5,452 nt of DNA from contig JBDTOI010000245.1 in NCBI GenBank assembly GCA_039933315.1, forward strand, positions 1-5,452. The letters run 5' to 3'. This document shows, piece after piece, positions 1 through 5,403 of this stretch (positions are counted from its first letter, which is position 1; each line of letters opens with the position of its first letter). Below the pieces are notes generated by a model. The model was not told the DNA's origin. It saw nothing but the letters and a program-made list of their open reading frames with translations, and did not search any database. The translations under genes were made by a program, and so were the position numbers. The DNA comes from DASXRU01 sp039933315 (lineage in GTDB: Bacteria; Acidobacteriota; Blastocatellia; Pyrinomonadales; Pyrinomonadaceae).

Positions 1-43
1 CCCCTACAGTTCTTTCACACGTAAAGAAAGGGCTCCCCCGCAA

Positions 44-517
44 ATGCAGGAGCAATACGCCAATATCATCACGGCCCTGCCGTTGTTCAAAGGTTATACG
101 TCCCAGGGCGCGCAAAGATTAATTAACAGTGGTGAGGTCAAGGAACACGTTCCGGGTGAACTGTTTTTTAAGGAAGGCGACGCAGCTAATGGTGTGTTGC
201 TGGTGCTTACCGGCAGGTTGCAGGTTTTCGTCGAACGTAAAGGCGAGGAGTTTGTCTTAACCGACGCGGGGCCCGGCACAATCCTGGGCGAACTCGCTGT
301 GCTGTGCGGCATTCCCCGCTCCGCTTCGGTTCGCGTCATCGAACCATCTACCGTGTTGCAATGGGACGCCGCTGCTTTTCGTGGGCTGCTTCTGAAGGAC
401 GCTTTTCTTTCCGAAAGAATCTTTCGCCAATCATTGCGCACCCTGATCGAGAAAGAGCAATCCCTAATCGCCTCCCTCACTGGATCGGAAGACGCCAGGA
501 GCCAAACCGCCAGATAA
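44..517 (+). CDS. Stand-alone cyclic nucleotide-binding domain (CRP-like effector domain) protein
   Basis: 157-residue protein that is almost entirely one cNMP-binding domain (about residues 10-130). The phosphate-binding cassette is clear: GELAVLCGIPRSASV at residues 82-96, with the Glu83 and Arg92 that in this family contact the ribose and cyclic phosphate. The glycine turns typical of the beta-roll are present (PGELFF near 37, GDAANG near 45, LTGRL near 55). A final helix (about 120-145) ends the domain. There is no winged-helix DNA-binding domain, so this is not a complete CRP/FNR regulator (those are usually 200-230 residues). No membrane segment or signal peptide is visible. It probably acts as a cytosolic ligand sensor or partner subunit; the ligand (cAMP, cGMP or none) cannot be read from sequence. 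Only 43 bases lie upstream, so an operon partner may lie outside the window. The start ATG has only a distant purine run (AAAGGG, 12 bases away). It converges with cinA. Confidence 0.9.
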   Translation: MQEQYANIITALPLFKGYTSQGAQRLINSGEVKEHVPGELFFKEGDAANGVLLVLTGRLQVFVERKGEEFVLTDAGPGTILGELAVLCGIPRSASVRVIEPSTVLQWDAAAFRGLLLKDAFLSERIFRQSLRTLIEKEQSLIASLTGSEDARSQTAR

Positions 518-518
518 T

Positions 519-812
519 TTGGCCGCAGATTAACGCGGATAGACGCGGATCAATACAAACATCTTCAGGAGTTTTCGTAAAGCATCTAACGGGAGTTGGA
601 GGTTTCACGCAAAGGCGCCAAGAAAAGAAAATCAAAAGGTGCAAAGAGTTGAGCTACTCTTTGCGCCTTCTGTCTTTCCCTTCTTAGCGCCTTTGCGTGA
701 ACCCCCAACTTGAAACGCCACAAAGATCGGTGGTTCCCAGCCGCTGCTTTAATTCACTTACAACTTTTTTCATTTTCATATCCGCGTTTTATCCGCGTTC
801 ATCCGCGGCTAA
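519..812. repeat. Nested composite palindrome filling the convergent gap between the cNMP-binding gene and cinA
   Basis: This 308-base gap holds no credible gene. The outer arms are 519-550 and 780-812; reading the left arm as its reverse complement gives about 28 of 32 matches with one extra base on the right. Each outer arm is three degenerate units of the form ATCYGYGKNN, the last ending in GG. The inner arms are 601-648 and 657-704, 40 of 48 positions complementary by hand count, around an 8-base loop (649-656); several mismatches would be G-U pairs in RNA. With one indel the inner pairing extends outward to about 594 and 711. The sequences between inner and outer arms do not pair. The position between two converging genes fits a bidirectional transcription barrier, but there is no clean hairpin plus U-run. 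Origin and function are unknown. Confidence 0.85.
601..704. terminator. Long hairpin that could act as a bidirectional terminator or 3'-end stabiliser
   Basis: The inner palindrome would fold into a stem of about 48 pairs with an 8-base loop in a transcript from either strand. It lies 84 bases past the stop of the cNMP-binding gene and 122 bases past the stop of cinA. The strongest block is the outer end, where TTCACGCAAAGGCGC (604-618) faces a matching right-arm segment. No T-run follows on either side, so factor-independent termination is not assured. Confidence 0.35.
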
Positions 813-825
813 AAAACGTACTCAC

Positions 826-2061
826 TCAAATCAATCTACGCCGCAAAAGATCCAGCACGGCCTGCGATGCACGCCATCGCACGAGATGCCGATCTCCCGG
901 CAACGATAGTTTGCGATGCTCGGTATGCGCGTCATCGGCCAGCGCTATGAAGACCAGTCCGACCGGTTTTTCTTCAGTACCGCCCCCCGGCCCGGCAATG
1001 CCGGTAACAGCAAGCCCGAAGTCGGTCCCGGCCAACTCCCGCACTCCTTCAGCCATTTCTTCAGCGACTGCCGCACTGACCGCGCCCTCGGCGAGAATCA
1101 GTTTGGGATCGACTCCCAAAATCTTGCTCTTCGCAGAATTCGAATAAGCGACAATGCCTTCGACAAAATACTTTGACGACCCGGGCACGTCGGTTAGACG
1201 CTGCGCCACCAGACCGCCGGTGCAACTTTCGGCCACCGCTACTGTGAAACCACCCACTGATAATCGCAGTCCGATAACCTGCTCCATCGTCTCGCCGCGA
1301 AAAGCGAAAACTGAGTCACCCAGCGTCGTTTCAATCTTCTCCGATAACTCATCCAGTAGCTCTTCTGCTTCCGCCTCAGTCCGCGCCTGCGCGCTGAGAT
1401 GTATCTCGACCTCGCTGCTGTTGAAGAGAATTGTAGTTTGCGGATTCTGATAACGCGTATAGATCGGTGCGATCTTCTCGTCGATCGCCGACTCGCCCAG
1501 ACCGGCAACTCTTAAAACGCGGCGGGCAAAGCGAACATCGCCTGACTTCTCTGCCAGTCGCGGCCTGACAGATGATTCGAACATCGGTTGCATCTCGCGC
1601 GGGGGCCCGGGCAGCAGCGCAATAGCGCAACCTTCATGCTCCAAAAAAAGCCCGGGCGCGCTGCCGTTGGGATTGTCGAGCACCGTGGCGCCGTCAATCA
1701 CCATCGCCTGCCGCGAATTTCTTTCCGGCATAGTTAGCTTGTATTGCGCAAAGCGGTTTCGGATCTCGGTGAGCACGCGCTCGTCCAGGACCAGGCGCCG
1801 GCCCAGGGCCCGGGCAGCTACCTTCCGCGTCACGTCGTCCTCGGTTGGCCCCAATCCCCCGGTCGTAATCACGACGCGCGAGCGCTTGACCGCATCCCGG
1901 ATTGCTTCTTCCAGGCGCGCGTCGTCATCGCCCACTATGGTCTTCAGTTTGACGTCAATGCCGAGGCGATTGAGTTGTTCGGTGAGCCAGAGGCTGTTGG
2001 TGTCAGTGCGGGTCGGGGCCAATAATTCCGAGCCGATGGCAATTATTTCGGCTGTCAGCAT
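826..2061 (-). CDS. cinA: CinA: nicotinamide-nucleotide amidohydrolase (NMN deamidase) with molybdopterin-binding-like domain
   Basis: 411-residue, full-length two-domain CinA. The N-terminal MoCF/COG1058 domain shows IAIGSELL (7-14), TDTNS (19-23), TTGGLGPTEDD (66-76) and LLPGPPREM (149-157), the signature of the ADP-ribose pyrophosphatase/molybdopterin-binding-like fold. The C-terminal PncC-type domain (about 260-411) has AESCTGG (277-283), with the serine used by this family's amidase, YSNSAKSKILGV (306-317), GAVSAAVAEEMAEG (326-339) and AVTGIAGPGGG (351-361). The family converts NMN to nicotinate mononucleotide plus ammonia, recycling the pyridine nucleotide released by DNA ligase; the name 'competence/damage-inducible' comes from co-transcription with recA in some species. 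The enzyme is cytosolic. The ATG lies 3 bases after the stop of the upstream dehydrogenase gene, so translation is probably coupled; no clear Shine-Dalgarno is seen. There is no recA nearby. The NMN role for this copy is inferred from the intact C-terminal motifs. Confidence 0.97.
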   Translation of the reverse strand: MLTAEIIAIGSELLAPTRTDTNSLWLTEQLNRLGIDVKLKTIVGDDDARLEEAIRDAVKRSRVVITTGGLGPTEDDVTRKVAARALGRRLVLDERVLTEIRNRFAQYKLTMPERNSRQAMVIDGATVLDNPNGSAPGLFLEHEGCAIALLPGPPREMQPMFESSVRPRLAEKSGDVRFARRVLRVAGLGESAIDEKIAPIYTRYQNPQTTILFNSSEVEIHLSAQARTEAEAEELLDELSEKIETTLGDSVFAFRGETMEQVIGLRLSVGGFTVAVAESCTGGLVAQRLTDVPGSSKYFVEGIVAYSNSAKSKILGVDPKLILAEGAVSAAVAEEMAEGVRELAGTDFGLAVTGIAGPGGGTEEKPVGLVFIALADDAHTEHRKLSLPGDRHLVRWRASQAVLDLLRRRLI

Positions 2062-2064
2062 GGC

Positions 2065-3168
2065 CTAAGCGGTCTCTTTTTGTACGCGGGTTTTGATCGC
2101 GGATTCATCGCGCCCAAGGCGTTCGCAAACAGCCGCCCCGGCCTCTGCGGTGGACAGCTGGCCGCCCAGGTCGCGCGTCGTGGCCCCATCGGCAATAGCC
2201 CTGCGAACGGCTTCCTCGATTGATTTACTGGCGGCATCGTAGCCAAGATATTCCAGCATCATGGCCACCGTCAGGATCGCCCCTGCTGGGTTCGCCAAAG
2301 ATTTTCCCGCCAGCGGCGGGGCACTGCCGTGCACGGGCTCGAACAAAGAAACACGTCCGGGGTGAATGTTGCCGGAAGCTGCCAGCCCTAACCCGCCCTG
2401 CAATGCCGCACCCAGATCTGTCAGAATATCGCCAAAGAGGTTGTTGGTAACGATGACGTCATACTGGCCAGGGTCGAGGACCATAAACATCGCCGTCGCA
2501 TCGACGTATTGATGGTTCGCTTCGAGGTCGGGATAGCGGCCCGAAACTTCCTTAAAAACCCGCTGCCACAAGTCGCCGCCAAAGCGCTGCACGTTGGATT
2601 TATCCGCCATGGTGACGCGGCTACGCCCGTGCGCCAGCGCATATTCGAAAGCCGCGACAATAATTCGTTCGACGCCGCCACGTGTGTTCAGTTCATCCTG
2701 GGTGGCAATCTCGTCGGGAGTTCCCTTCTTCAAAAATCCGCCGGCGCCGCAATACGCTCCTTCGGTGTTTTCCCGGAAGACGACGAAGTCTATTTCCTCC
2801 GGCGCGCGATTGCGCAGGGGCGTCAGCCGCGCATCCAGCAACTTGATCGGTCGCAAGTTGATGAAGAGGTCCAGGCCTCGACGCATGCCCAGGAGGATTT
2901 CTTCAGCGTGTTGGTTTGAGGTCACGCGCGGATCCCCAAATGCACCGGCCAGGATCGCATCAAACTTTTCGCTCAACATAGCCAGCGCCCCTTCGGGCAG
3001 GCCTATGCCTTCGCGGAGAAACTTTTCCGCGCCCCAATCAAAGTGCGTCAGCTCAAACTCGATACCGTGAGTTTCGCGCACGCGCTCAAGCACGCACACC
3101 GCTTCGCTGATCACTTCCGGGCCGATTCCGTCTCCGGGAATGACGGCAATTCGTTTCACACTGGGCAT
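2065..3168 (-). CDS. Isopropylmalate/tartrate/D-malate-type beta-decarboxylating dehydrogenase (LeuB-like)
   Basis: 367 residues, the usual length for this NAD(P)-linked family, which oxidises a 2-hydroxy acid and decarboxylates it using Mg2+ or Mn2+. Visible landmarks are IPGDGIGPEV (10-19), RRGLDLFINLRP (96-107) with substrate-carboxylate arginines 96 and 106, FRENTEG (131-137) with Arg132, Tyr139, ADKSN (188-192) with catalytic Lys190, metal-site Asp223, Asp247 and Asp251 (FGDILTD), and the cofactor loop EPVHGSAP (277-284). Substrate is uncertain. Classical bacterial LeuB has RELTGG where this has RENTEG, the form seen in tartrate/D-malate and homoisocitrate dehydrogenases and also in some archaeal LeuB. 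The Asp that normally follows GSAP and binds the NAD ribose is Pro285 here. No leuA, leuC or leuD is in the window. It is the first gene of a tight pair with cinA. The ATG gives a good N-terminus directly before the first strand; no Shine-Dalgarno is visible. Confidence 0.93.
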   Translation of the reverse strand: MPSVKRIAVIPGDGIGPEVISEAVCVLERVRETHGIEFELTHFDWGAEKFLREGIGLPEGALAMLSEKFDAILAGAFGDPRVTSNQHAEEILLGMRRGLDLFINLRPIKLLDARLTPLRNRAPEEIDFVVFRENTEGAYCGAGGFLKKGTPDEIATQDELNTRGGVERIIVAAFEYALAHGRSRVTMADKSNVQRFGGDLWQRVFKEVSGRYPDLEANHQYVDATAMFMVLDPGQYDVIVTNNLFGDILTDLGAALQGGLGLAASGNIHPGRVSLFEPVHGSAPPLAGKSLANPAGAILTVAMMLEYLGYDAASKSIEEAVRRAIADGATTRDLGGQLSTAEAGAAVCERLGRDESAIKTRVQKETA

Positions 3169-3177
3169 GGCGATTGT

Positions 3178-3282
3178 GGATTTCGGAATTCAGAATGCGG
3201 ATTGGCGTCCATGTGCCTCGTTAGTTCGACCTCGTCTAAATCGCAAAGTAATCCGAAATCCTTATTCTGCATTCCGAAGTCA
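3178..3282. repeat. Imperfect inverted repeat between the lipoprotein gene and the dehydrogenase gene
   Basis: The left arm (3178-3203) and right arm (3250-3281) are complementary copies of a sequence built on TTCGGAATTCAGAAT. The core pairing, 3180-3196 against the right arm, is 15 of 17. The right arm carries about seven extra bases that look like a partial duplication of its own GGATTTC unit. The loop is about 46 bases. The right arm ends inside the stop codon of the lipoprotein gene (3280-3282). In the minus-strand transcript this would be a hairpin immediately after that stop. It could mark the end of one transcription unit or stabilise an RNA 3' end; no T-run follows it. Confidence 0.75.
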
Positions 3283-4305
3283 CTTTAGCCGTTGTTCAAT
3301 CTTAGGCAAACTCGCGAGCAAAACGTCGCCCACAATTTTGAAAGTCCGCGGAGAAAGTTTATCGAGCGTATCACCGGCGGTATGCCACTCCCTGTACGTG
3401 CCCAGCTGGATGATATCGACGGCATCAATGCCGGCTTTCAAAAACGGTTCATGATCGTCGCTGCCGATTGATTCGGGTCGATCCACAAAGACCGCCCCGT
3501 GGCCCAGCTCCCTGGCCGTCCGCCAGATGATGTCGACCAGCCAGGTCGAGCTCATGTCGTCGCGGCCAAATTGCGGGTTCCTGGAACCAATCAGGTCCAA
3601 CAAAATCAACGCCTTCACTTTGTCCAGCTCATTCCTGTTTTGCAACTGGGTCACAAAACGGCGGCTGCCGTACGTATTATCCGGAGCGCCCGGCCTACTG
3701 CATTCGTCCCATTCTTTGCAAAAAGCTTCTTCGCCATCAAAGAAAACAAACCAGTAGGTGAAACGGCGGTCGGCTTTCGCGGCGGTCATGACCCGCGCCA
3801 GCTCCAGCAGTGCGCCGGTAGATGAACCACCGTCGTTGGCGCCGACAAAGCGAAACTCTTTGAAAAGCTTGGTGTCGTAATGACTGGAAACAATGATCAC
3901 GTTCGGAGAAGAACCCGGCAGCTCCGCCGTGATGTTGACCATCTTCCGGACGCCTACGGGAGTCGTGGGATGAAACTCGTCCGTCGTTACCTTCAATCCA
4001 TACACCTTCAACTCGCCGAGAATGTAATTGCGTGCCCGCTCTAACTCTGCCGATCCAGCGGGGCGCGGGCCAAACTCCACCTGTTTCCGCACGTGCGCCA
4101 TCGCCCGTTCACCATCAAAGGGTGACGTGTTGGGGTTTGCGGGAGAGGAAGCCGCAGGCGTGCTTCCTGAGTTCACGTCCGGGCCCTTGTTGGAGCCTCC
4201 GGGACAGCCGATCAGAGCAAAAGGAAAAACAAGAAAGACCGCGAGTGTGACACTTCGACGCGCCTCGCCGGCAGAGTCAAGTAGCATGGGCACGAGGTTG
4301 GTCAT
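3280..4305 (-). CDS. Lipoprotein of peptidase family M28, glutaminyl-peptide cyclotransferase-like
   Basis: Zn-dependent M28-fold protein with a lipoprotein signal. A hydrophobic stretch ends in the lipobox ALIGC, followed by about 30 Ser/Pro/Asn/Gly-rich linker residues, so export and lipid anchoring are expected. Residue numbers below count from the upstream GTG at 4317; subtract 4 for the ATG used here. The catalytic domain shows SSHYDTK (144-150), GANDGGSSTG (159-168) with ligand Asp162, FFDGEEAF (192-199) with catalytic/ligand Glu196-Glu197, LLDLIGS (239-245), SDDHEPF (286-292) and WHT (311-313) with ligand His312. The pattern HYD-K, GEEAF, YGSR, LDLIG, DDH-PF and WH follows animal glutaminyl cyclase closely, so the activity could be N-terminal pyroglutamate formation rather than peptide cleavage; sequence alone does not settle this. 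Start: GTG at 4317, ATG at 4305 or ATG at 4287 all keep the signal peptide; none has a Shine-Dalgarno. I chose the first ATG. It lies downstream of the Fur-family gene on the same strand. Confidence 0.9.
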   Translation of the reverse strand: MTNLVPMLLDSAGEARRSVTLAVFLVFPFALIGCPGGSNKGPDVNSGSTPAASSPANPNTSPFDGERAMAHVRKQVEFGPRPAGSAELERARNYILGELKVYGLKVTTDEFHPTTPVGVRKMVNITAELPGSSPNVIIVSSHYDTKLFKEFRFVGANDGGSSTGALLELARVMTAAKADRRFTYWFVFFDGEEAFCKEWDECSRPGAPDNTYGSRRFVTQLQNRNELDKVKALILLDLIGSRNPQFGRDDMSSTWLVDIIWRTARELGHGAVFVDRPESIGSDDHEPFLKAGIDAVDIIQLGTYREWHTAGDTLDKLSPRTFKIVGDVLLASLPKIEQRLK

Positions 4306-4371
4306 TTTGTTACGCACTGCGATCGGATTGAAATTGAAATTCCAGCAGGGTCAACTGATCTTCGCTCACTC

Positions 4372-4405
4372 TCTGGAATCCAGAAAGTCGGTAAGAAGCT
4401 TCTTA
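4372..4405. promoter_or_regulatory. Two short palindromes upstream of the lipoprotein gene
   Basis: TAAGAAGCTTCTTA (4392-4405) is a perfect 14-base palindrome and TCTGGAATCCAGA (4372-4384) is a palindrome around a 3-base centre. Both lie 65-100 bases upstream of the lipoprotein start and past the end of the Fur-family gene, where operator sites for a dimeric regulator could sit. Neither resembles a classical Fur box. The assignment is tentative. Confidence 0.25.
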
Positions 4406-4422
4406 GCTGATTGCCAATTCTT

Positions 4423-4449
4423 ATCTGCGTAATCTGTGTAATCTGTGGA
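4423..4449 (+). repeat. Three tandem 9-base units (ATCTGYGKA)
   Basis: Three contiguous units, ATCTGCGTA, ATCTGTGTA and ATCTGTGGA, lie 21 bases beyond the stop of the Fur-family gene. They match the degenerate unit that makes up both outer arms of the palindrome at 519-812, including the terminal GG in the third unit. Such ATCTGYG-type intergenic repeats recur in several environmental bacterial genomes. No function is evident. Confidence 0.7.
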
Positions 4450-4470
4450 TAGATCTCTAAGCCTTCTTCG

Positions 4471-4974
4471 CTATCCGGTATGTCTCGCGGCGGCGTTCCG
4501 CGTAGAGCCAGCCTTCGCCGCTGCCTGTTTCTCCTGGTTGCGGGCTTCTCGCCGGCAATCCGCGCAGATGCCGATGATGCGCAGCAAGTGCTGGGTCACT
4601 GCAAACTTGTGCCTGGCGGCCATGGCGTCCTGAATTGCTTCCAGCTCGGCGGAATAGAACTCGATGATCTTTCCGCATTGCGAACAGATCATATGGTCGT
4701 GATGCTGGTGCTTGTAGTTATGTTCGTAGTGGGTAATACCGTCGCCGAATCGTACTTCCCGCGCCAGCCCAGCCTCCGACAGCAGTTTCAATGTGCGATA
4801 AACGGTGGTCTGGCCGATATTGGGATCGAGCTCACGCACCAGTCGATAAAGATCCTCACTGGAGAGATGTTTCTCGGTGCGCAAAAAGACATCCAGAATC
4901 AGGTCTCGCTGCGACGTGCGCTTCAAGCCCTGCTGCTGGATGTGCTTAAGAAAGACTTCCTGTTCTTCGGTCAT
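4471..4974 (-). CDS. fur: Fur-family metal-responsive transcriptional repressor
   Basis: 167-residue cytosolic dimeric DNA-binding repressor. Winged helix: LKRTSQRDLILDVF (17-30) through TTVYRTLKLLSEAGL (56-70), the recognition-helix signature of the family. The metal-binding and dimerisation region has His36, the THYEH segment (81-85), a His-rich run ending HHDHMICSQCGKIIEF (91-106) and two CxxC pairs, Cys97/Cys100 and Cys137/Cys140, expected to hold structural zinc. Glu105, in the GKIIEF segment, is the residue that is Asp in PerR and Glu in Fur, which favours iron-type Fur over PerR; Zur is not excluded. A Lys/Arg/Ala-rich tail of about 27 residues (141-167) extends beyond the usual end. 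Start: the frame stays open to an upstream ATG at 5014-5016, but the N-terminus MTEEQEVF at 4974 matches the family, and a candidate promoter -10 box (5007-5012) overlaps the upstream start. Symbol is family-level. Confidence 0.92.
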   Translation of the reverse strand: MTEEQEVFLKHIQQQGLKRTSQRDLILDVFLRTEKHLSSEDLYRLVRELDPNIGQTTVYRTLKLLSEAGLAREVRFGDGITHYEHNYKHQHHDHMICSQCGKIIEFYSAELEAIQDAMAARHKFAVTQHLLRIIGICADCRREARNQEKQAAAKAGSTRNAAARHTG

Positions 4975-5001
4975 GATTAGGCGAAGCCGCAATCCGGTAC
5001 A

Positions 5002-5045
5002 AGGGCATTCTAGCATCGCCCTTCCAAAGTGCGAAAGAATGCCCT
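5002..5045. promoter_or_regulatory. Perfect 9-base inverted repeat flanking the fur promoter (candidate operator)
   Basis: AGGGCATTC (5002-5010) and GAATGCCCT (5037-5045) are exact reverse complements separated by 26 bases, with arm centres 35 bases apart. One arm overlaps the candidate -10 box and the other sits just outside the -35 box. This arrangement could let a regulator, perhaps Fur itself, bind both sides of its own promoter. Arms of this length can arise by chance in a window this size. Confidence 0.3.
5007..5035 (-). promoter_or_regulatory. Candidate sigma-70-type promoter of the Fur-family gene
   Basis: On the minus strand, TTCGCA (5035-5030) and TAGAAT (5012-5007) are separated by exactly 17 bases, giving 4 of 6 and 5 of 6 consensus matches. 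Transcription would begin near 5000, leaving a leader of about 25 bases before the ATG at 4974. Judged by eye only. Confidence 0.4.
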
Positions 5046-5049
5046 GTGC

Positions 5050-5298
5050 GGTACTGGTTCAGTTTGCCTGTTATCGCACTTGTATGAAGATATAGCCTCT
5101 CATTCATACCGCGGCTTTAGCCCGGTGATGAGACGATTCGTCCGCCTTCGCTAACCGTTTTAACGGTTTCTCTGCTTCTGACGCTGCAACGAAAAAGTAA
5201 ACCGTTGAAACGGTTCTGAGTTCCCCTCAAAAGTCGTGTGGTCACCGGGCTGAAGCCGCGGTGTGAATGAGAGGCGAAATTCAAACTACACCAGTACC
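5050..5298. repeat. Palindromic element of about 250 bases with three nested inverted-repeat pairs
   Basis: The main arms, 5095-5128 and 5242-5275, match at 32 of 34 positions and both differences would be G-U pairs in RNA; they carry the CCGCGGCT motif. Inside them, 5153-5169 and 5199-5215 match at 16 of 17, and each is itself nearly self-palindromic (AACCGTT with AACGGTT). Outside them, 5050-5066 and 5282-5298 match at 15 of 17, but the spacer from outer to main arm is 28 bases on the left and 6 on the right. No open frame is inside and no target-site duplication was found. It looks like a REP/MITE-type non-autonomous intergenic element; mobility is not shown. Confidence 0.8.
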
Positions 5299-5322
5299 CC
5301 CGGTGCGGACGGCAAGACAGGT

Positions 5323-5351
5323 TTGGATGGCTTGTGAGTAGACGCTATCTT
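5323..5351 (+). promoter_or_regulatory. Possible promoter of the tRNA-Leu gene
   Basis: TTGGAT (5323-5328) and TATCTT (5346-5351) are separated by 17 bases, with transcription expected a few bases before the tRNA 5' end at 5364. Consensus match is modest (3 of 6 and 4 of 6), so placement is the main support. Confidence 0.25.
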
Positions 5352-5363
5352 TCACAGCCTGGT

Positions 5364-5403
5364 GTCGGGGTGGCGGAATGGCAGACGCTGCAGACTTAAA
5401 ATC
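5364..5403 (+). tRNA. tRNA-Leu(UAA), 5' half only (interrupted or truncated)
   Basis: Acceptor 5' strand GTCGGGG (5364-5370), T8-G9, D-arm stem GCG...CGC around GAATGGCAGA, T26, anticodon 5' stem GCAGA (5390-5394) and loop CTTAAAA (5395-5401) with anticodon TAA at 5397-5399 follow the bacterial tRNA-Leu pattern closely. The 3' side of the anticodon stem should read TCTGC but reads TCCCC, so pairing fails after two bases (5402-5403). The last 49 bases contain no long variable arm, no T-loop GTTCGA-type segment and no CCCCGAC acceptor partner. Explanations are an intron beginning in the anticodon loop, a tRNA remnant cut by a rearrangement or integration, or an assembly artefact at the sequence end. 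Too little sequence remains to choose. Confidence 0.6.

Noticed and set aside
10..30. Short hairpin TTCTTT/AAAGAA upstream of the first gene.
   Set aside because: Six A/T-rich pairs are weak and common by chance; no promoter or terminator context is visible in 43 bases.
304..687. Plus-strand frame overlapping the cNMP-binding gene and entering the palindrome.
   Set aside because: The overlapping frame encodes a clear conserved domain, and this frame continues into repeat DNA with no recognisable motif.
519..812. CRISPR-like array, because of the repeated short units.
   Set aside because: Units are 9-11 bases with no spacers; arms are inverted rather than direct.
697..1147. Plus-strand frames spanning the palindrome right arm and the 3' part of cinA.
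   Set aside because: They are antisense to an intact CinA with conserved motifs and are composed partly of repeat sequence.
4480..4980. 166-codon plus-strand frame opposite the Fur-family gene.
   Set aside because: It is antisense to a full Fur-family protein with CxxC and His motifs; its translation shows no domain.
4975..5016. Longer N-terminus for the Fur-family protein starting at 5016.
   Set aside because: The 14 extra residues (MLECPCTGLRLRLI) are atypical of the family and a candidate -10 box lies within that stretch, although a purine-rich site precedes the upstream ATG.
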